Under the pieces are notes generated by a model. That model did no database searches. It had not been told where the DNA came from and saw nothing but the letters and a program-made list of their open reading frames with translations. Position numbers and translations under genes: made by a program. Positions 43,501 through 51,406 of a stretch of 64,000 nucleotides of DNA are shown piece after piece; the first letter of the stretch is position 1; each line of letters begins with the position of its first letter. Source of the DNA: Bacteroides congonensis (GTDB lineage Bacteria; Bacteroidota; Bacteroidia; Bacteroidales; Bacteroidaceae); contig NZ_FQXY01000011.1 in NCBI RefSeq assembly GCF_900130125.1, forward strand, positions 1,554,748 to 1,618,747, in the 5' to 3' direction.

Positions 43501-45287
43501 TGGAGGAAACAGAATTTATGAATTATTTATTTAAAGATATGAGAACAATGTGTTGGGCAATAGTTGCCCTGATAATATTATTGGTATCTTCTTGCAAAGA
43601 TGATGATGATGTGGTTAGCGGTTTTTCTGTTGATCAGACAGAAATGCAGTTCTTGAATAATGGTGGAACCATTGAATTGAAAATCGCTACTGATCAGACA
43701 TGGACTGCCGAAGCTGAAAATGATTGGTGCATGGTCAGTCCGGCTACTGGAGTAGGAAATGGAGTATGTGTGATAAAGGCAGATTCTTCTTATTTGTATA
43801 AGGAACGTACCGGCCGAATTATATTTTATTCTGATAAAGGAGATTTAGCTGAAGTTTTGGTGAAGCAATATGGATATGAACCCACTATCGACTTTGCAGA
43901 GTCAGAGGTGACAGTACCATCTTATGCTGCTCCTGAGAAAGCTTATGTAGATGTCGAGGCTATAGCTAATGTTCCTTTTGAGGTGGTAATCCCGGAAGAG
44001 GCAAAGGCTTGGTTGACTCTTGATGGAACTTCAACCTATACTCCGTCTACAACCATTCCGCGTAAGCAGAAATTCCGTTTTAAATTTAAAACCTACTCGG
44101 ATTTTGATAAAGGTAACCGTATTGCTGAAGTGCAGTTTAATCAGAAGCCATTAACAACTAATCGTGCTTCCGGGGAAACGGCAATGCTCAATAAAGTAGT
44201 GAAAATCATTCAGGAGAAGGCTCCGGTGATTATACCTTCACGTGAAGGTGATTCATTGGCGGTTCTGGCGATTATGCGAGTCATGAATTCAGGTACCCCT
44301 TCTGCCAGTCGACCAATTATCCATTGGGATAATGTTGTTGTAGAGGAACGTACATATGACTATTATAATCCATTAACGGGAGTTTCAAAGAAAGATACAA
44401 CAGAACTTCGTGTTGTAAGTTTCCGTTTGTCAATGATTGATACGGATGAAACTATTCCGTATCAGATTAAATATCTGACAGAATTGGAGACGTTTGCAGC
44501 TATAGCTAATGCAAATGGATATAGGAAGAAAATAGCATTAGGACCGGAAATTGCTTCGTTGACTAAATTAAAGAGTCTTTCTCTGATGGGATATGGTGTT
44601 AATTCCCTTCCTGCCGAAATGGCTCATATGCAGAGCTTGGAAGAGTTGGATTTGAATGGTAATACAATTCTGAGCTTGGAGTCAATCAAAGATGTACTTT
44701 TAGGATTGAAAAACCAACTTAAATATTTAGACTTGGGTAGTAACCGTGTAAGTGGCACCGTTATGAATCTGAGTACGGATATTCCAAGAAATGAAACATT
44801 GGAAACGATTGGACTAGGTGGTGATTTATCTAAATCTGAATGGTTATTCCGTGATATGGTAGCTTTGGAAGAGCTTCATATGTCATACAACTATTTCTAT
44901 GGCAGTATTCCTGATTTGGATGGTGTTAAAGATGGAGTTCTTCCTAATATGAAATATTTGACATTGAATCTGAATCGTCTCACAGGTAAAGTTCCTGATT
45001 GGATATTGTATCACAAATATCTGGCTTGTTGGAATCCGTTCTTGTTATTATTCAATCAAGAAGGGTATGATAATAGAGGCATTATGGCTGGCTTTACAAA
45101 TGCTCCTACCAAGTTTGCGGAATTCCCGGCTGAATATAACCGTACTTGTCCGGAAGACGAAGAAGCGGCTGCTGTTGCGGCAAAATTACCTTCATTGACT
45201 CAGGAAGACCTCAATACGGTGCCTTTGCATGGTAATTGGAGATATTATAGAATGCTTAATAAAAACTGGTATTTGAATTGGAAATGA
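43500..45287 (+). CDS. BACON plus LRR surface lipoprotein
   Basis: A 595-residue lipoprotein; the signal peptide ends in LVSSC followed by KDDDDVV, a strong surface-export signal. Residues about 40-125 form a BACON domain (TWTAEAENDWCMVSPATGVGNGVCVIKADSSYLYKERTGRIIFYSDKGDLAEVLVKQYGYE, shown in part), then a second BACON-like unit (APEKAYVDVEAIANVPFEVVIPEEAKAWLTLDG). The C-terminal half is an LRR domain (LTKLKSLSLMGYGVNSLPAEM, MQSLEELDLNGNTI, LKYLDLGSNRVSGT, LEELHMSYNYFYGSIPDL, MKYLTLNLNRLTGKVPDW). The GSIP/GKVP turns resemble plant-type LRRs. ATG shares its A with the previous gene's TAA. Later Met residues (M7, M14) are alternative starts. Confidence 0.8.
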   Translation: MEETEFMNYLFKDMRTMCWAIVALIILLVSSCKDDDDVVSGFSVDQTEMQFLNNGGTIELKIATDQTWTAEAENDWCMVSPATGVGNGVCVIKADSSYLYKERTGRIIFYSDKGDLAEVLVKQYGYEPTIDFAESEVTVPSYAAPEKAYVDVEAIANVPFEVVIPEEAKAWLTLDGTSTYTPSTTIPRKQKFRFKFKTYSDFDKGNRIAEVQFNQKPLTTNRASGETAMLNKVVKIIQEKAPVIIPSREGDSLAVLAIMRVMNSGTPSASRPIIHWDNVVVEERTYDYYNPLTGVSKKDTTELRVVSFRLSMIDTDETIPYQIKYLTELETFAAIANANGYRKKIALGPEIASLTKLKSLSLMGYGVNSLPAEMAHMQSLEELDLNGNTILSLESIKDVLLGLKNQLKYLDLGSNRVSGTVMNLSTDIPRNETLETIGLGGDLSKSEWLFRDMVALEELHMSYNYFYGSIPDLDGVKDGVLPNMKYLTLNLNRLTGKVPDWILYHKYLACWNPFLLLFNQEGYDNRGIMAGFTNAPTKFAEFPAEYNRTCPEDEEAAAVAAKLPSLTQEDLNTVPLHGNWRYYRMLNKNWYLNWK

Positions 45288-47095
45288 AAATGACAATGTA
45301 TATGAAGGCGACACTTCTATTCTGTTTCATGGTCTGTGCAGCTCTGTTTACGGGCTGCTCAGATGATGATGAAGTTGCAACCTTAGCCGAGGGCCAAGGA
45401 GAAGTGACTTTTAAGTTTGTGCGTAATAAAGTCTTTACCATATCTACATTGGAAGATATGGCACGGCTGAAAGTGACACTGGAAAAGGATGGTAAGAAAA
45501 TCAATTTGAAGACAGTTGATTTAACTGGTAATGAAGACGAATTGACTTCCGAGGTTCTGGCTTTGGAAGAAGGTACTTATCAGGTGGTGAAATATGTAGC
45601 TTATAATAATAAGGGTGCGCAGATTCAGGAAGCTTATGTGGATGATGAAAATAATATCACAGTTAAGCATGGAGAAATGGCGACTTTCTATTTCCCTGTT
45701 TCTATTCGTTTTGTGTATGTTAATAATCAGTTGCGTAATCAATTGTTTGGTCTGTGCGAACAAGTTCTGGGAACTGATTCTACCAAATGGCCTAAAACGT
45801 GGCGTGTGGAGAATGAAGATCTGCTGACTTGGGAAAACCTAGAGTTTGAGGTGGATGATTATGGGAATATATCCTATCTGGCAACTATCATTTTTGATAA
45901 TAAAGCGTTCCCCGGAATGAAGAAATTGCCTGAACTTATTAGTACATTCTCTACTTTGGAAGGAATACAGATTATGAATATTCCGGAATTTGAAGAGTTG
46001 CCCGAAAGTTTGGATAAATCTACACTTTATTCCATTTTGATTATGAATACCGGATTCAAAGCTTTCCCGAAGAACTTTGAAAAAATGAAGAATCTACGTT
46101 CACTAACTGTTGTGAACAGTCAATTGACAGAGCTTCCTGCAAGATTGGGAGAACTTCCGGAACTTCGTGATTTAGAGATTAGCGGAAACACCATATCAGA
46201 GTTTCCTGCTGCACTAGCAGAGAATTTGCAGAAAGTGGTTTCACTGCGGATGAATGACACCAAGTTGACTACACTGCCTTCTAATATCTTTGGAATGAAG
46301 ATGATGTCGACTTTTGATTTCCGTAATAATCCTAATTTGAATGCTTTACCGGAAAATCGCGGTGAAGGTGTTCGCATGGGAGGACTGCTATTAGATAATT
46401 GTGGCTTTACGTCTATTCCGAAGATTGCAAAAGGAAGATTGCGCACACTTACATTGGCGAATAATAAAATCACTTCTGTCTCGGAAAGTGAGTTGAATGG
46501 CTTGTCGGACGAATTAGAAATGTTGGTTCTGGATGGAAACAAGATTAATACTTTCCCAAAAATGAATTCAGAAAGCTTGATAGAACTCAAATTGGATGAT
46601 TGTGGTTTATCTGCTATTCCGGATTTGTCGGCATTGCCTAATCTGCGTTCTTTGGCATTAGCTAAAAATAATATTAATGCTATTGGTGATGGTGTATTTT
46701 CTAAAAACCCGTATATCTCAATTCTGGATTTCTCAGATAATGCAGGATTGACTTCTTTCTCTGCAAATGCCGGTATATATCTTAAAGAACAGGAAGACGT
46801 AATTAAGGGTGTAACAGAAAAAGTATCCAAACCATTCTATTTGCATTGTGTAAATGTAGATAACTGTCCGTCTTTGACTTGGCAAGTTCCGGCAACGTGG
46901 TGTTGCATCGAGAATTTCAAAATGGAGAATAAAGAGGATTTGTTATTGCCCCGTAGAAATGTAATTGTGTACAACCGTAATTCTTCTGGCGTGACTCGTG
47001 CGGTTTGTCCGGTAGATGGCTGTAAGGCAACTTATGAACTGCCTAAAGATTTTGATGAATATCTGGAGTCTTTAAAAAAGAAGTCAGATGAATAA
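45284..47095 (+). CDS. DUF4458/LRR surface lipoprotein (second copy)
   Basis: A 603-residue lipoprotein, lipobox LFTGC followed by SDDDEVA. N-terminal DUF4458-like unit (GEVTFKFVRNKVFTISTLEDMARLKVTLEKDGKK; LEEGTYQVVKYVAYN), middle linker, then an LRR domain with FSTLEGIQIMNIPEFEELPES, MKNLRSLTVVNSQLTELPARL, LPELRDLEISGNTISEFPAAL, LEMLVLDGNKINTFPK and LPNLRSLALAKNNINAIGDG. A paralogue of the lipoprotein at 40846. ATG 45284 overlaps the preceding TGA by four bases (ATGA), so translation is coupled. TTG 45278 is less likely. Confidence 0.82.
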   Translation: MKMTMYMKATLLFCFMVCAALFTGCSDDDEVATLAEGQGEVTFKFVRNKVFTISTLEDMARLKVTLEKDGKKINLKTVDLTGNEDELTSEVLALEEGTYQVVKYVAYNNKGAQIQEAYVDDENNITVKHGEMATFYFPVSIRFVYVNNQLRNQLFGLCEQVLGTDSTKWPKTWRVENEDLLTWENLEFEVDDYGNISYLATIIFDNKAFPGMKKLPELISTFSTLEGIQIMNIPEFEELPESLDKSTLYSILIMNTGFKAFPKNFEKMKNLRSLTVVNSQLTELPARLGELPELRDLEISGNTISEFPAALAENLQKVVSLRMNDTKLTTLPSNIFGMKMMSTFDFRNNPNLNALPENRGEGVRMGGLLLDNCGFTSIPKIAKGRLRTLTLANNKITSVSESELNGLSDELEMLVLDGNKINTFPKMNSESLIELKLDDCGLSAIPDLSALPNLRSLALAKNNINAIGDGVFSKNPYISILDFSDNAGLTSFSANAGIYLKEQEDVIKGVTEKVSKPFYLHCVNVDNCPSLTWQVPATWCCIENFKMENKEDLLLPRRNVIVYNRNSSGVTRAVCPVDGCKATYELPKDFDEYLESLKKKSDE

Positions 47096-48113
47096 ATTCC
47101 TTTATCTGCTTATAATATTGTGTCTCGTCATTGCTTCATGCAATGACGAGCATAATGATGAAAAGCCGGATGCGAAGATTCCTTTCTGGGAAAATTCGCA
47201 TTTGGCTTTTTTCGGTTTGAAAGGTTCGGTAAGTAGGGTTATGGAATCAACATATTCTTTTGATAAAGGTTCGGAGATTGAAGAAGAAAACGTGATTTTC
47301 GATATGCGTTTTAATTCTGCGGGACAAATAACATATTATAATCCAACAGGTGTTGAACCTTTATCCCGTGATGTGTGGCAGACCGTTGCTTGCTACTCCT
47401 ATGAATATGATGGAAATGGGAGACTCATCAAGGCGACTGTTACTCCTTTGGGAGATGACCCGCTTGTATATACTTTGAATTATGGTGAGCATACTAATTA
47501 TGTTCCTCTTATTTTTCCTTTGGGAAAAATGGAGTTCTTTCTAGTGAAAGGCTTACAAAGTATCATTAGTGAAGATGGCTCCATTTCATATATATATGAT
47601 GACGGGAAAGCTGCTTATGAAGAGGAAACATGGAGTGGTAATATTAAAACAGAATATTTGTATGAATCCGGAAGCTCATATCCGGCAAAGAAAGTTGTTA
47701 CAACATCTCGCGGTGCAACAGTTATGAGTGAGGAATCCACAATGTATACTTATGATACTGAAGGGCGGCTTTTAACACAAGATGTCAGGACAATTGAAGA
47801 TGGAATTGAATCAGTTCGTACCATTACCCGTTATGCTGAAGGACAGCTATTGCTGCCTGCGGTAAAGAAAATGGATATGGGCTCTACTATCTTTGATTGG
47901 ACATATACGTATGATTCTAAGAACTATTTGCAGCGAGTTCAATATATTGAGAATGAGGGCTCGGAAGATGAAATGACAGATAAAGAAGAATATACGTATC
48001 TTTCTTATGATGCTTATGGCAATTGGACGGATTCCAGACAGTTGCAAAGTAGTGTGGTTGATTGGTCACATACAGACGGGACAGTCGGTGTCCGTCGGAA
48101 TTTTACTTATTGA
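47088..48113 (+). CDS. YD-repeat-like surface lipoprotein, last gene of the operon
   Basis: A 341-residue lipoprotein (lipobox VIASC followed by NDEHNDE). The body has spaced repeats of the type YxYDxxGR: CYSYEYDGNGRLIKATVTP, YTYDTEGRLLTQDVR, YTYDSKNYLQRVQYI and YLSYDAYGNWTDSRQLQSS. These resemble RHS/YD-type beta-strand repeats, as found in Bacteroides lipoproteins of the DUF4595 sort; not a toxin, as no C-terminal effector exists. It overlaps the preceding LRR gene by eight bases and ends at a strong terminator, marking the end of the operon. Confidence 0.75.
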   Translation: MNKFLYLLIILCLVIASCNDEHNDEKPDAKIPFWENSHLAFFGLKGSVSRVMESTYSFDKGSEIEEENVIFDMRFNSAGQITYYNPTGVEPLSRDVWQTVACYSYEYDGNGRLIKATVTPLGDDPLVYTLNYGEHTNYVPLIFPLGKMEFFLVKGLQSIISEDGSISYIYDDGKAAYEEETWSGNIKTEYLYESGSSYPAKKVVTTSRGATVMSEESTMYTYDTEGRLLTQDVRTIEDGIESVRTITRYAEGQLLLPAVKKMDMGSTIFDWTYTYDSKNYLQRVQYIENEGSEDEMTDKEEYTYLSYDAYGNWTDSRQLQSSVVDWSHTDGTVGVRRNFTY

Positions 48114-48140
48114 TAAGATTGGAAGAACTTTCTCTTTGGT

Positions 48141-48185
48141 AAAAGTGGCTGGTTTTAAACGATTAGGTTTTGCCAGCCACTTTTT
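48141..48185 (+). terminator. Terminator of the LRR SusCD operon
   Basis: AAAAGTGGCTGG pairs with CCAGCCACTTTT around a 19-base loop, followed by T residues. Since A runs precede the left arm it may also serve the convergent DUF1573 gene. Confidence 0.75.
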
Positions 48186-48194
48186 ATATTAGAA

Positions 48195-48926
48195 TCAATG
48201 TTTGCATTTCTCTGTGGCTATTTCAATATAAATGTATCCTATTTTAGAAGGATATGTTTTATCTTCTTTTAGTCTGATACATTTAGCTTGCATTTTTGTG
48301 GCATCTGCTTTGCGGCAGACTCGTATTTCTCCTATTGAATCGGGAGATATTACTCTTGGAACAGTATAGCCGGAAAGGGTTGTGTCTAAGGAACGGAACT
48401 GCAAACGAATCGGTTCTTTGCCACTATTAACAATTACTATGTTTTGTTCCTGTTCATTTCCACGCATCGGTGAAAAACGGACTCTTGTTGTTTTTAATTG
48501 CATACTACCCATAACATATGGGAAACGTTTGTCTTTGCGCTGTGCTCCCGGAGTGACAATTCCCGAAATGGTCAATTTTATTTTTGCATTGCTTCCGGTA
48601 ATATCGACCAAAATGGAACGGTTAAATTTTCCCGGACGTCCCTGTGGATTATAAGTAACGCTGATAGTACCGCCTTTCCCCGGTTGGATCGGTGCTCGTG
48701 TATATTTGGCTACCGTACAACCACATGTGGTTTGCACATGGGTGATAGCTATTGCTCTGTCTCCTTGATTAGTAAACTTGAAATCACATGTTTGGTTCTC
48801 TCCATCTTCGGAAAACGTTCCAAAGTCATACGATTGTTTTTCAAAGACAATATTATTGCCTGTTTGGGCTGTAGCTGCAAATGCAATAATAGTGAAATAA
48901 AATAATATGATAAACTTGAATTTCAT
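48195..48926 (-). CDS. DUF1573-family periplasmic protein
   Basis: A 243-residue exported protein (signal peptide to ATAQT). The N-terminal ~100 residues are a DUF1573 (ASPM-like, MSP-fold) domain with ENQTCDFKFTNQGDRAIAITHVQTTCGCTVAKYTRAPIQPGKGGTISV, NPQGRPGKFNRSILVDI; a second beta-domain follows (ARVRFSPMRGNEQEQNIVIVNSGKEPI-like). No enzyme motif. A -7 element (TATCTTTG on the minus strand, 48931-48938) ends only four bases before the start codon, which would give a leaderless message if used. Confidence 0.85.
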   Translation of the reverse strand: MKFKFIILFYFTIIAFAATAQTGNNIVFEKQSYDFGTFSEDGENQTCDFKFTNQGDRAIAITHVQTTCGCTVAKYTRAPIQPGKGGTISVTYNPQGRPGKFNRSILVDITGSNAKIKLTISGIVTPGAQRKDKRFPYVMGSMQLKTTRVRFSPMRGNEQEQNIVIVNSGKEPIRLQFRSLDTTLSGYTVPRVISPDSIGEIRVCRKADATKMQAKCIRLKEDKTYPSKIGYIYIEIATEKCKH

Positions 48927-48988
48927 GGTACAAAGATACAGGTATTTATACTGTTAACCGGAATCTTTCTAAAAAAAACTTGAAAATA

Positions 48989-49020
48989 TTTGGATATACC
49001 ATTAAGGCTTTCTATCTTTG
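48989..49020 (+). promoter_or_regulatory. Promoter of the Fur-family regulator and rubrerythrin
   Basis: TTTG (48989-48992), 20 bases, TATCTTTG (49013-49020): full match to the Bacteroides promoter consensus at the preferred spacing. Transcription should begin near 49025-49028, giving a ~43-base leader. Confidence 0.75.
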
Positions 49021-49069
49021 CATTGGATTTATAATTGTAATGAATACAAGTTTGGAAAAGAAGGGATAA

Positions 49070-49501
49070 ATGATGAAACCGTACGAAAGATTATTAGAGC
49101 ATAATATAAAGCCATCAATGCAACGCATTGCTATCATGCAATATTTGATGGAGCATCCCATTCATCCGTCGGCGGATGATATCTATACAGCATTGTCTCC
49201 ATCTATGCCTACGCTTTCAAAGACGACAGTTTATAATACTTTGAAATTGTTTTCGGAGCAAGGGGCGGCTCAGATGCTTACGATTGATGAGAAGAATACT
49301 AATTTTGATGCGGATACATCCATTCATTCCCACTTCCTTTGCAAACGTTGCGGACACATTTATGATTTGCAATGTCCGGAAGCGATAAAAAAAGTGGAAA
49401 GTTTGGAGATGGACGGACATCAGGTATCGGAAGTGCATTATTATTATAAAGGTATATGTAAGAATTGCTTGAGAAAAGATAAAGAAACACGTATTGACTA
49501 A
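49070..49501 (+). CDS. Fur-family repressor, PerR-like
   Basis: A 143-residue metal-dependent DNA-binding regulator. The N-terminal winged helix contains LLEHNIKPSMQRIAIMQYLMEHPIHPSADDIYTAL and LSKTTVYNTLKLFSEQGAAQML; the C-terminal part has the metal region DADTSIHSHFLCKRCGHIYDLQ and CKNCLRK, i.e. two CxxC zinc sites (structural) plus His/Asp ligands. The location directly before rubrerythrin, 22 bases away, suggests a peroxide-sensing PerR rather than iron-sensing Fur role. Autoregulation is likely but no PerR box was verified. The start is MMKPYE; M2 is an equivalent alternative. Confidence 0.9.
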   Translation: MMKPYERLLEHNIKPSMQRIAIMQYLMEHPIHPSADDIYTALSPSMPTLSKTTVYNTLKLFSEQGAAQMLTIDEKNTNFDADTSIHSHFLCKRCGHIYDLQCPEAIKKVESLEMDGHQVSEVHYYYKGICKNCLRKDKETRID

Positions 49502-49523
49502 TTAATTTAAAATTGAGAAGAAA

Positions 49524-50081
49524 ATGAAAAAATTTAGATGTACTGTATGCGGTTACGTTTATGAAGGTGACGCAGCTCCTGAGAAATGTCCTTTGTGTAA
49601 AGCTCCTGCCAGCAAGTTCGTAGAAGTTGTTGAAGTAGAAGGTGGTGCATTGTCTTTTGCTGACGAACACGTTATCGGTGTTGCAAAAGGTTGCGACGAA
49701 GAAATGATCAAGGATCTGAACAATCACTTCATGGGTGAATGTACTGAAGTTGGTATGTATCTTGCTATGAGCCGTCAGGCAGATCGTGAAGGTTATCCTG
49801 AAGTAGCTGAAGCTTTCAAGCGTTACGCTTGGGAAGAAGCTGAGCATGCTGCAAAATTTGCAGAATTGCTGGGTGACTGTGTTTGGGATACTAAAACCAA
49901 CTTGCAGAAACGTAAAGATGCTGAACAAGGTGCATGCGAAGATAAAAAACGTATCGCAACTCGTGCTAAAGCTTTGAACTTGGATGCTATCCATGACACT
50001 GTACACGAAATGTGCAAGGACGAAGCTCGTCACGGTAAAGGTTTTGAAGGTCTGTACAACCGTTATTTCGGTGATAAATAA
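49524..50081 (+). CDS. Reverse rubrerythrin (rubredoxin domain first)
   Basis: Non-haem diiron peroxidase that reduces hydrogen peroxide in anaerobes. 185 residues with the rubredoxin domain at the N-terminus (Cys6, Cys9, Cys22, Cys25: FRCTVCGYVYEGDAAPEKCPLCKAP) and the ferritin-like four-helix domain behind it (HFMGECTEVGMYLAMSRQADREGYPEVAEAFKRYAWEEAEHAAKF ... HDTVHEMCKDEARHGKGFEGLY, quoted in part). This order is opposite to classical rubrerythrin. It is cotranscribed with the PerR-like gene. Codon use is strongly biased and the 16-bp terminator behind it is very strong, as expected for an abundant protein. Confidence 0.95.
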   Translation: MKKFRCTVCGYVYEGDAAPEKCPLCKAPASKFVEVVEVEGGALSFADEHVIGVAKGCDEEMIKDLNNHFMGECTEVGMYLAMSRQADREGYPEVAEAFKRYAWEEAEHAAKFAELLGDCVWDTKTNLQKRKDAEQGACEDKKRIATRAKALNLDAIHDTVHEMCKDEARHGKGFEGLYNRYFGDK

Positions 50082-50102
50082 TCAAACCTCATAATAACTC
50101 TT

Positions 50103-50141
50103 AAAAGGTCTGTATTCAAAAATGAATACAGACCTTTTTTC
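50103..50141 (+). terminator. Strong terminator after rubrerythrin
   Basis: A perfect 16-bp stem (50103-50118 with 50123-50138, core GGTCTGTATTCA) around AAAA, ending in TTTTTT. Confidence 0.92.
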
Positions 50142-50176
50142 TTTATATTTGCTCATCAACTTTTAATACCACAGTT

Positions 50177-50812
50177 ATGAAAAGAGTACAACTATTGTTA
50201 GTTTGTTTAGTGCTTTCGGCGGCTGCTTTTGCTGCTGATAAAGTGATTAAGTTGCCGCAACCTAATTTGAATCGTACAGGTGCGGTGATGAAGGCATTGT
50301 CCGAACGTCATTCGACCAGAGAGTTTGCATCCAAAGCCTTGAGCTTGGCTGACTTGTCGGATTTATTATGGGCTGCTAATGGAATTAACCGGAAAGATTC
50401 AGGGAAAAGAACCGCTCCTTCAGCTATGAACAAGCAGGATGTGGATGTATATGTAGTGTTGCCTGAAGGCAGTTATTTGTATGATGCGAAAAATCATCAA
50501 TTGAATTTGGTAGCTGAGGGTGATAATCGGGGTGCGGTAGCCGGTGGACAGGCTTTTGTGAAATCAGCTCCGGTTTCTCTGGTTTTGATTAGCGACCTTT
50601 CCCGTTTAGGGGATGCAAAGAAACCTCATACCCAGTTGATAGGAGCTATGGATGCAGGAATCGTTTCGCAGAATATTTCAATCTTCTGTTCTGCAGCCAA
50701 GTTAGCTACGGTGCCACGTGCTTCGATGGATAATAATCAATTGAAGAAAGTGCTGAAGCTGAAAGATACGCAGATTCCTATGATGAACCATCCTGTAGGA
50801 TATTTTAAATAA
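50177..50812 (+). CDS. Exported nitroreductase-family (SagB/ThcOx-type) protein
   Basis: A 211-residue protein with a signal peptide (MKRVQLLLVCLVLSAAAFAAD). The mature part has the nitroreductase fold motifs MKALSERHSTREFASKALSLADLSDLLWAANGINRKDSGKRTAPSAMNKQDVDVYVVLPEGSY (fragments), GAMDAGIVSQNISIFCSAAKL and a final IPMMNHPVGYF. The RxSxR motif binds the FMN phosphate in this family. Unusual for the fold is export to the periplasm, seen for SagB/ThcOx-like proteins of Bacteroides. Substrate unknown. A TATATTTG (50144-50151) is a possible -7; no -33 visible. Confidence 0.88.
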   Translation: MKRVQLLLVCLVLSAAAFAADKVIKLPQPNLNRTGAVMKALSERHSTREFASKALSLADLSDLLWAANGINRKDSGKRTAPSAMNKQDVDVYVVLPEGSYLYDAKNHQLNLVAEGDNRGAVAGGQAFVKSAPVSLVLISDLSRLGDAKKPHTQLIGAMDAGIVSQNISIFCSAAKLATVPRASMDNNQLKKVLKLKDTQIPMMNHPVGYFK

Positions 50813-50830
50813 GGTCTGATAAGAATATAA

Positions 50831-50930
50831 AAATAGTGACGCTATCCTCTCAGGATACCGTCACTATTTGCTTGTTATAGCGTCACTATCCTTATTGGAT
50901 AGCGTCACTATATTTTTCCCTTTTTTACTT
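50831..50930. terminator. Four-copy 13-mer hairpin cluster between convergent genes
   Basis: The 13-mer ATAGCGTCACTAT occurs exactly at 50877-50889 and 50899-50911, with one mismatch at 50855-50867, and once inverted (ATAGTGACGCTAT, 50833-50845). The inverted copy and the nearest direct copy make a 17-bp stem (one mismatch) with a TCTCA loop. The last copy is followed by a T-rich tract into the thioredoxin stop. Probably a bidirectional terminator with alternative pairings. Confidence 0.7.
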
Positions 50931-51389
50931 CAATAAAAATTCATCAATTGCTTTCTTGTAAGTTGCCTTGTCGGCAGCTCCGCGGAAAAGCTGTGGATCT
51001 CCTTTCATGGGGATGAATACGAACAATGGAATACTTGTTGCGTTGAACAGGGCTGCCAGTTCTTTCTGCTTGTCCACATTCACTTTGTAGATTGTTATTT
51101 TCCCTGCATATTCCTTTGCCAATTCTTTCATGATAGGAGCTGTCTGGCGGCAAGGCCCGCACCAATCAGCGTATAAGTCGATAATGGCGGGCTTGTCACC
51201 TTTGTATTTCCACTCTTTTGATTTTTCATAATCGAAGACGTCTTTCAGAAACATTTCCTTGTTCATTACGACGACTTCACCGTTACCTGTTACCTCTTTT
51301 TTACCTTGACTGGCTTCTGCTTTGTTATTGAAAGCGTATACAATCACGCTTATCATGACAAGAGCCACCATTACTAATACTTTCTTCAT
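50925..51389 (-). CDS. Exported thioredoxin-family protein
   Basis: A 154-residue protein with a signal peptide and a thioredoxin domain: MFLKDVFDYEKSKEWKYKGDKPAIIDLYADWCGPCRQ carries the redox pair Cys77/Cys80, followed by IMKELAKEYAGKITIYKVNVDKQKELAALFNATSIPLFVFIPMKG with the cis-Pro. Likely periplasmic, where it could receive electrons from a DsbD-like protein such as the one at 1646. It lies 17 bases downstream of trxA (minus strand), in one operon. Confidence 0.9.
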   Translation of the reverse strand: MKKVLVMVALVMISVIVYAFNNKAEASQGKKEVTGNGEVVVMNKEMFLKDVFDYEKSKEWKYKGDKPAIIDLYADWCGPCRQTAPIMKELAKEYAGKITIYKVNVDKQKELAALFNATSIPLFVFIPMKGDPQLFRGAADKATYKKAIDEFLLK

Positions 51390-51406
51390 TCGTTATCTTT
51401 ATCTTT

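Noticed and set aside
46120..46830. 236-codon minus-strand frame in an LRR gene
   Set aside because: Repeated LRR codons create long antisense frames; no start context, motif or promoter.
47088..48113. RHS/YD-repeat protein as a polymorphic toxin
   Set aside because: Only a few degenerate YD-like units, a lipoprotein signal, no C-terminal toxin domain and no immunity gene next to it.
49299..50033. 244-codon minus-strand frame across the Fur-type and rubrerythrin genes
   Set aside because: Both sense genes have clear family motifs and a promoter/terminator; the antisense frame is a low-complexity shadow spanning two genes.
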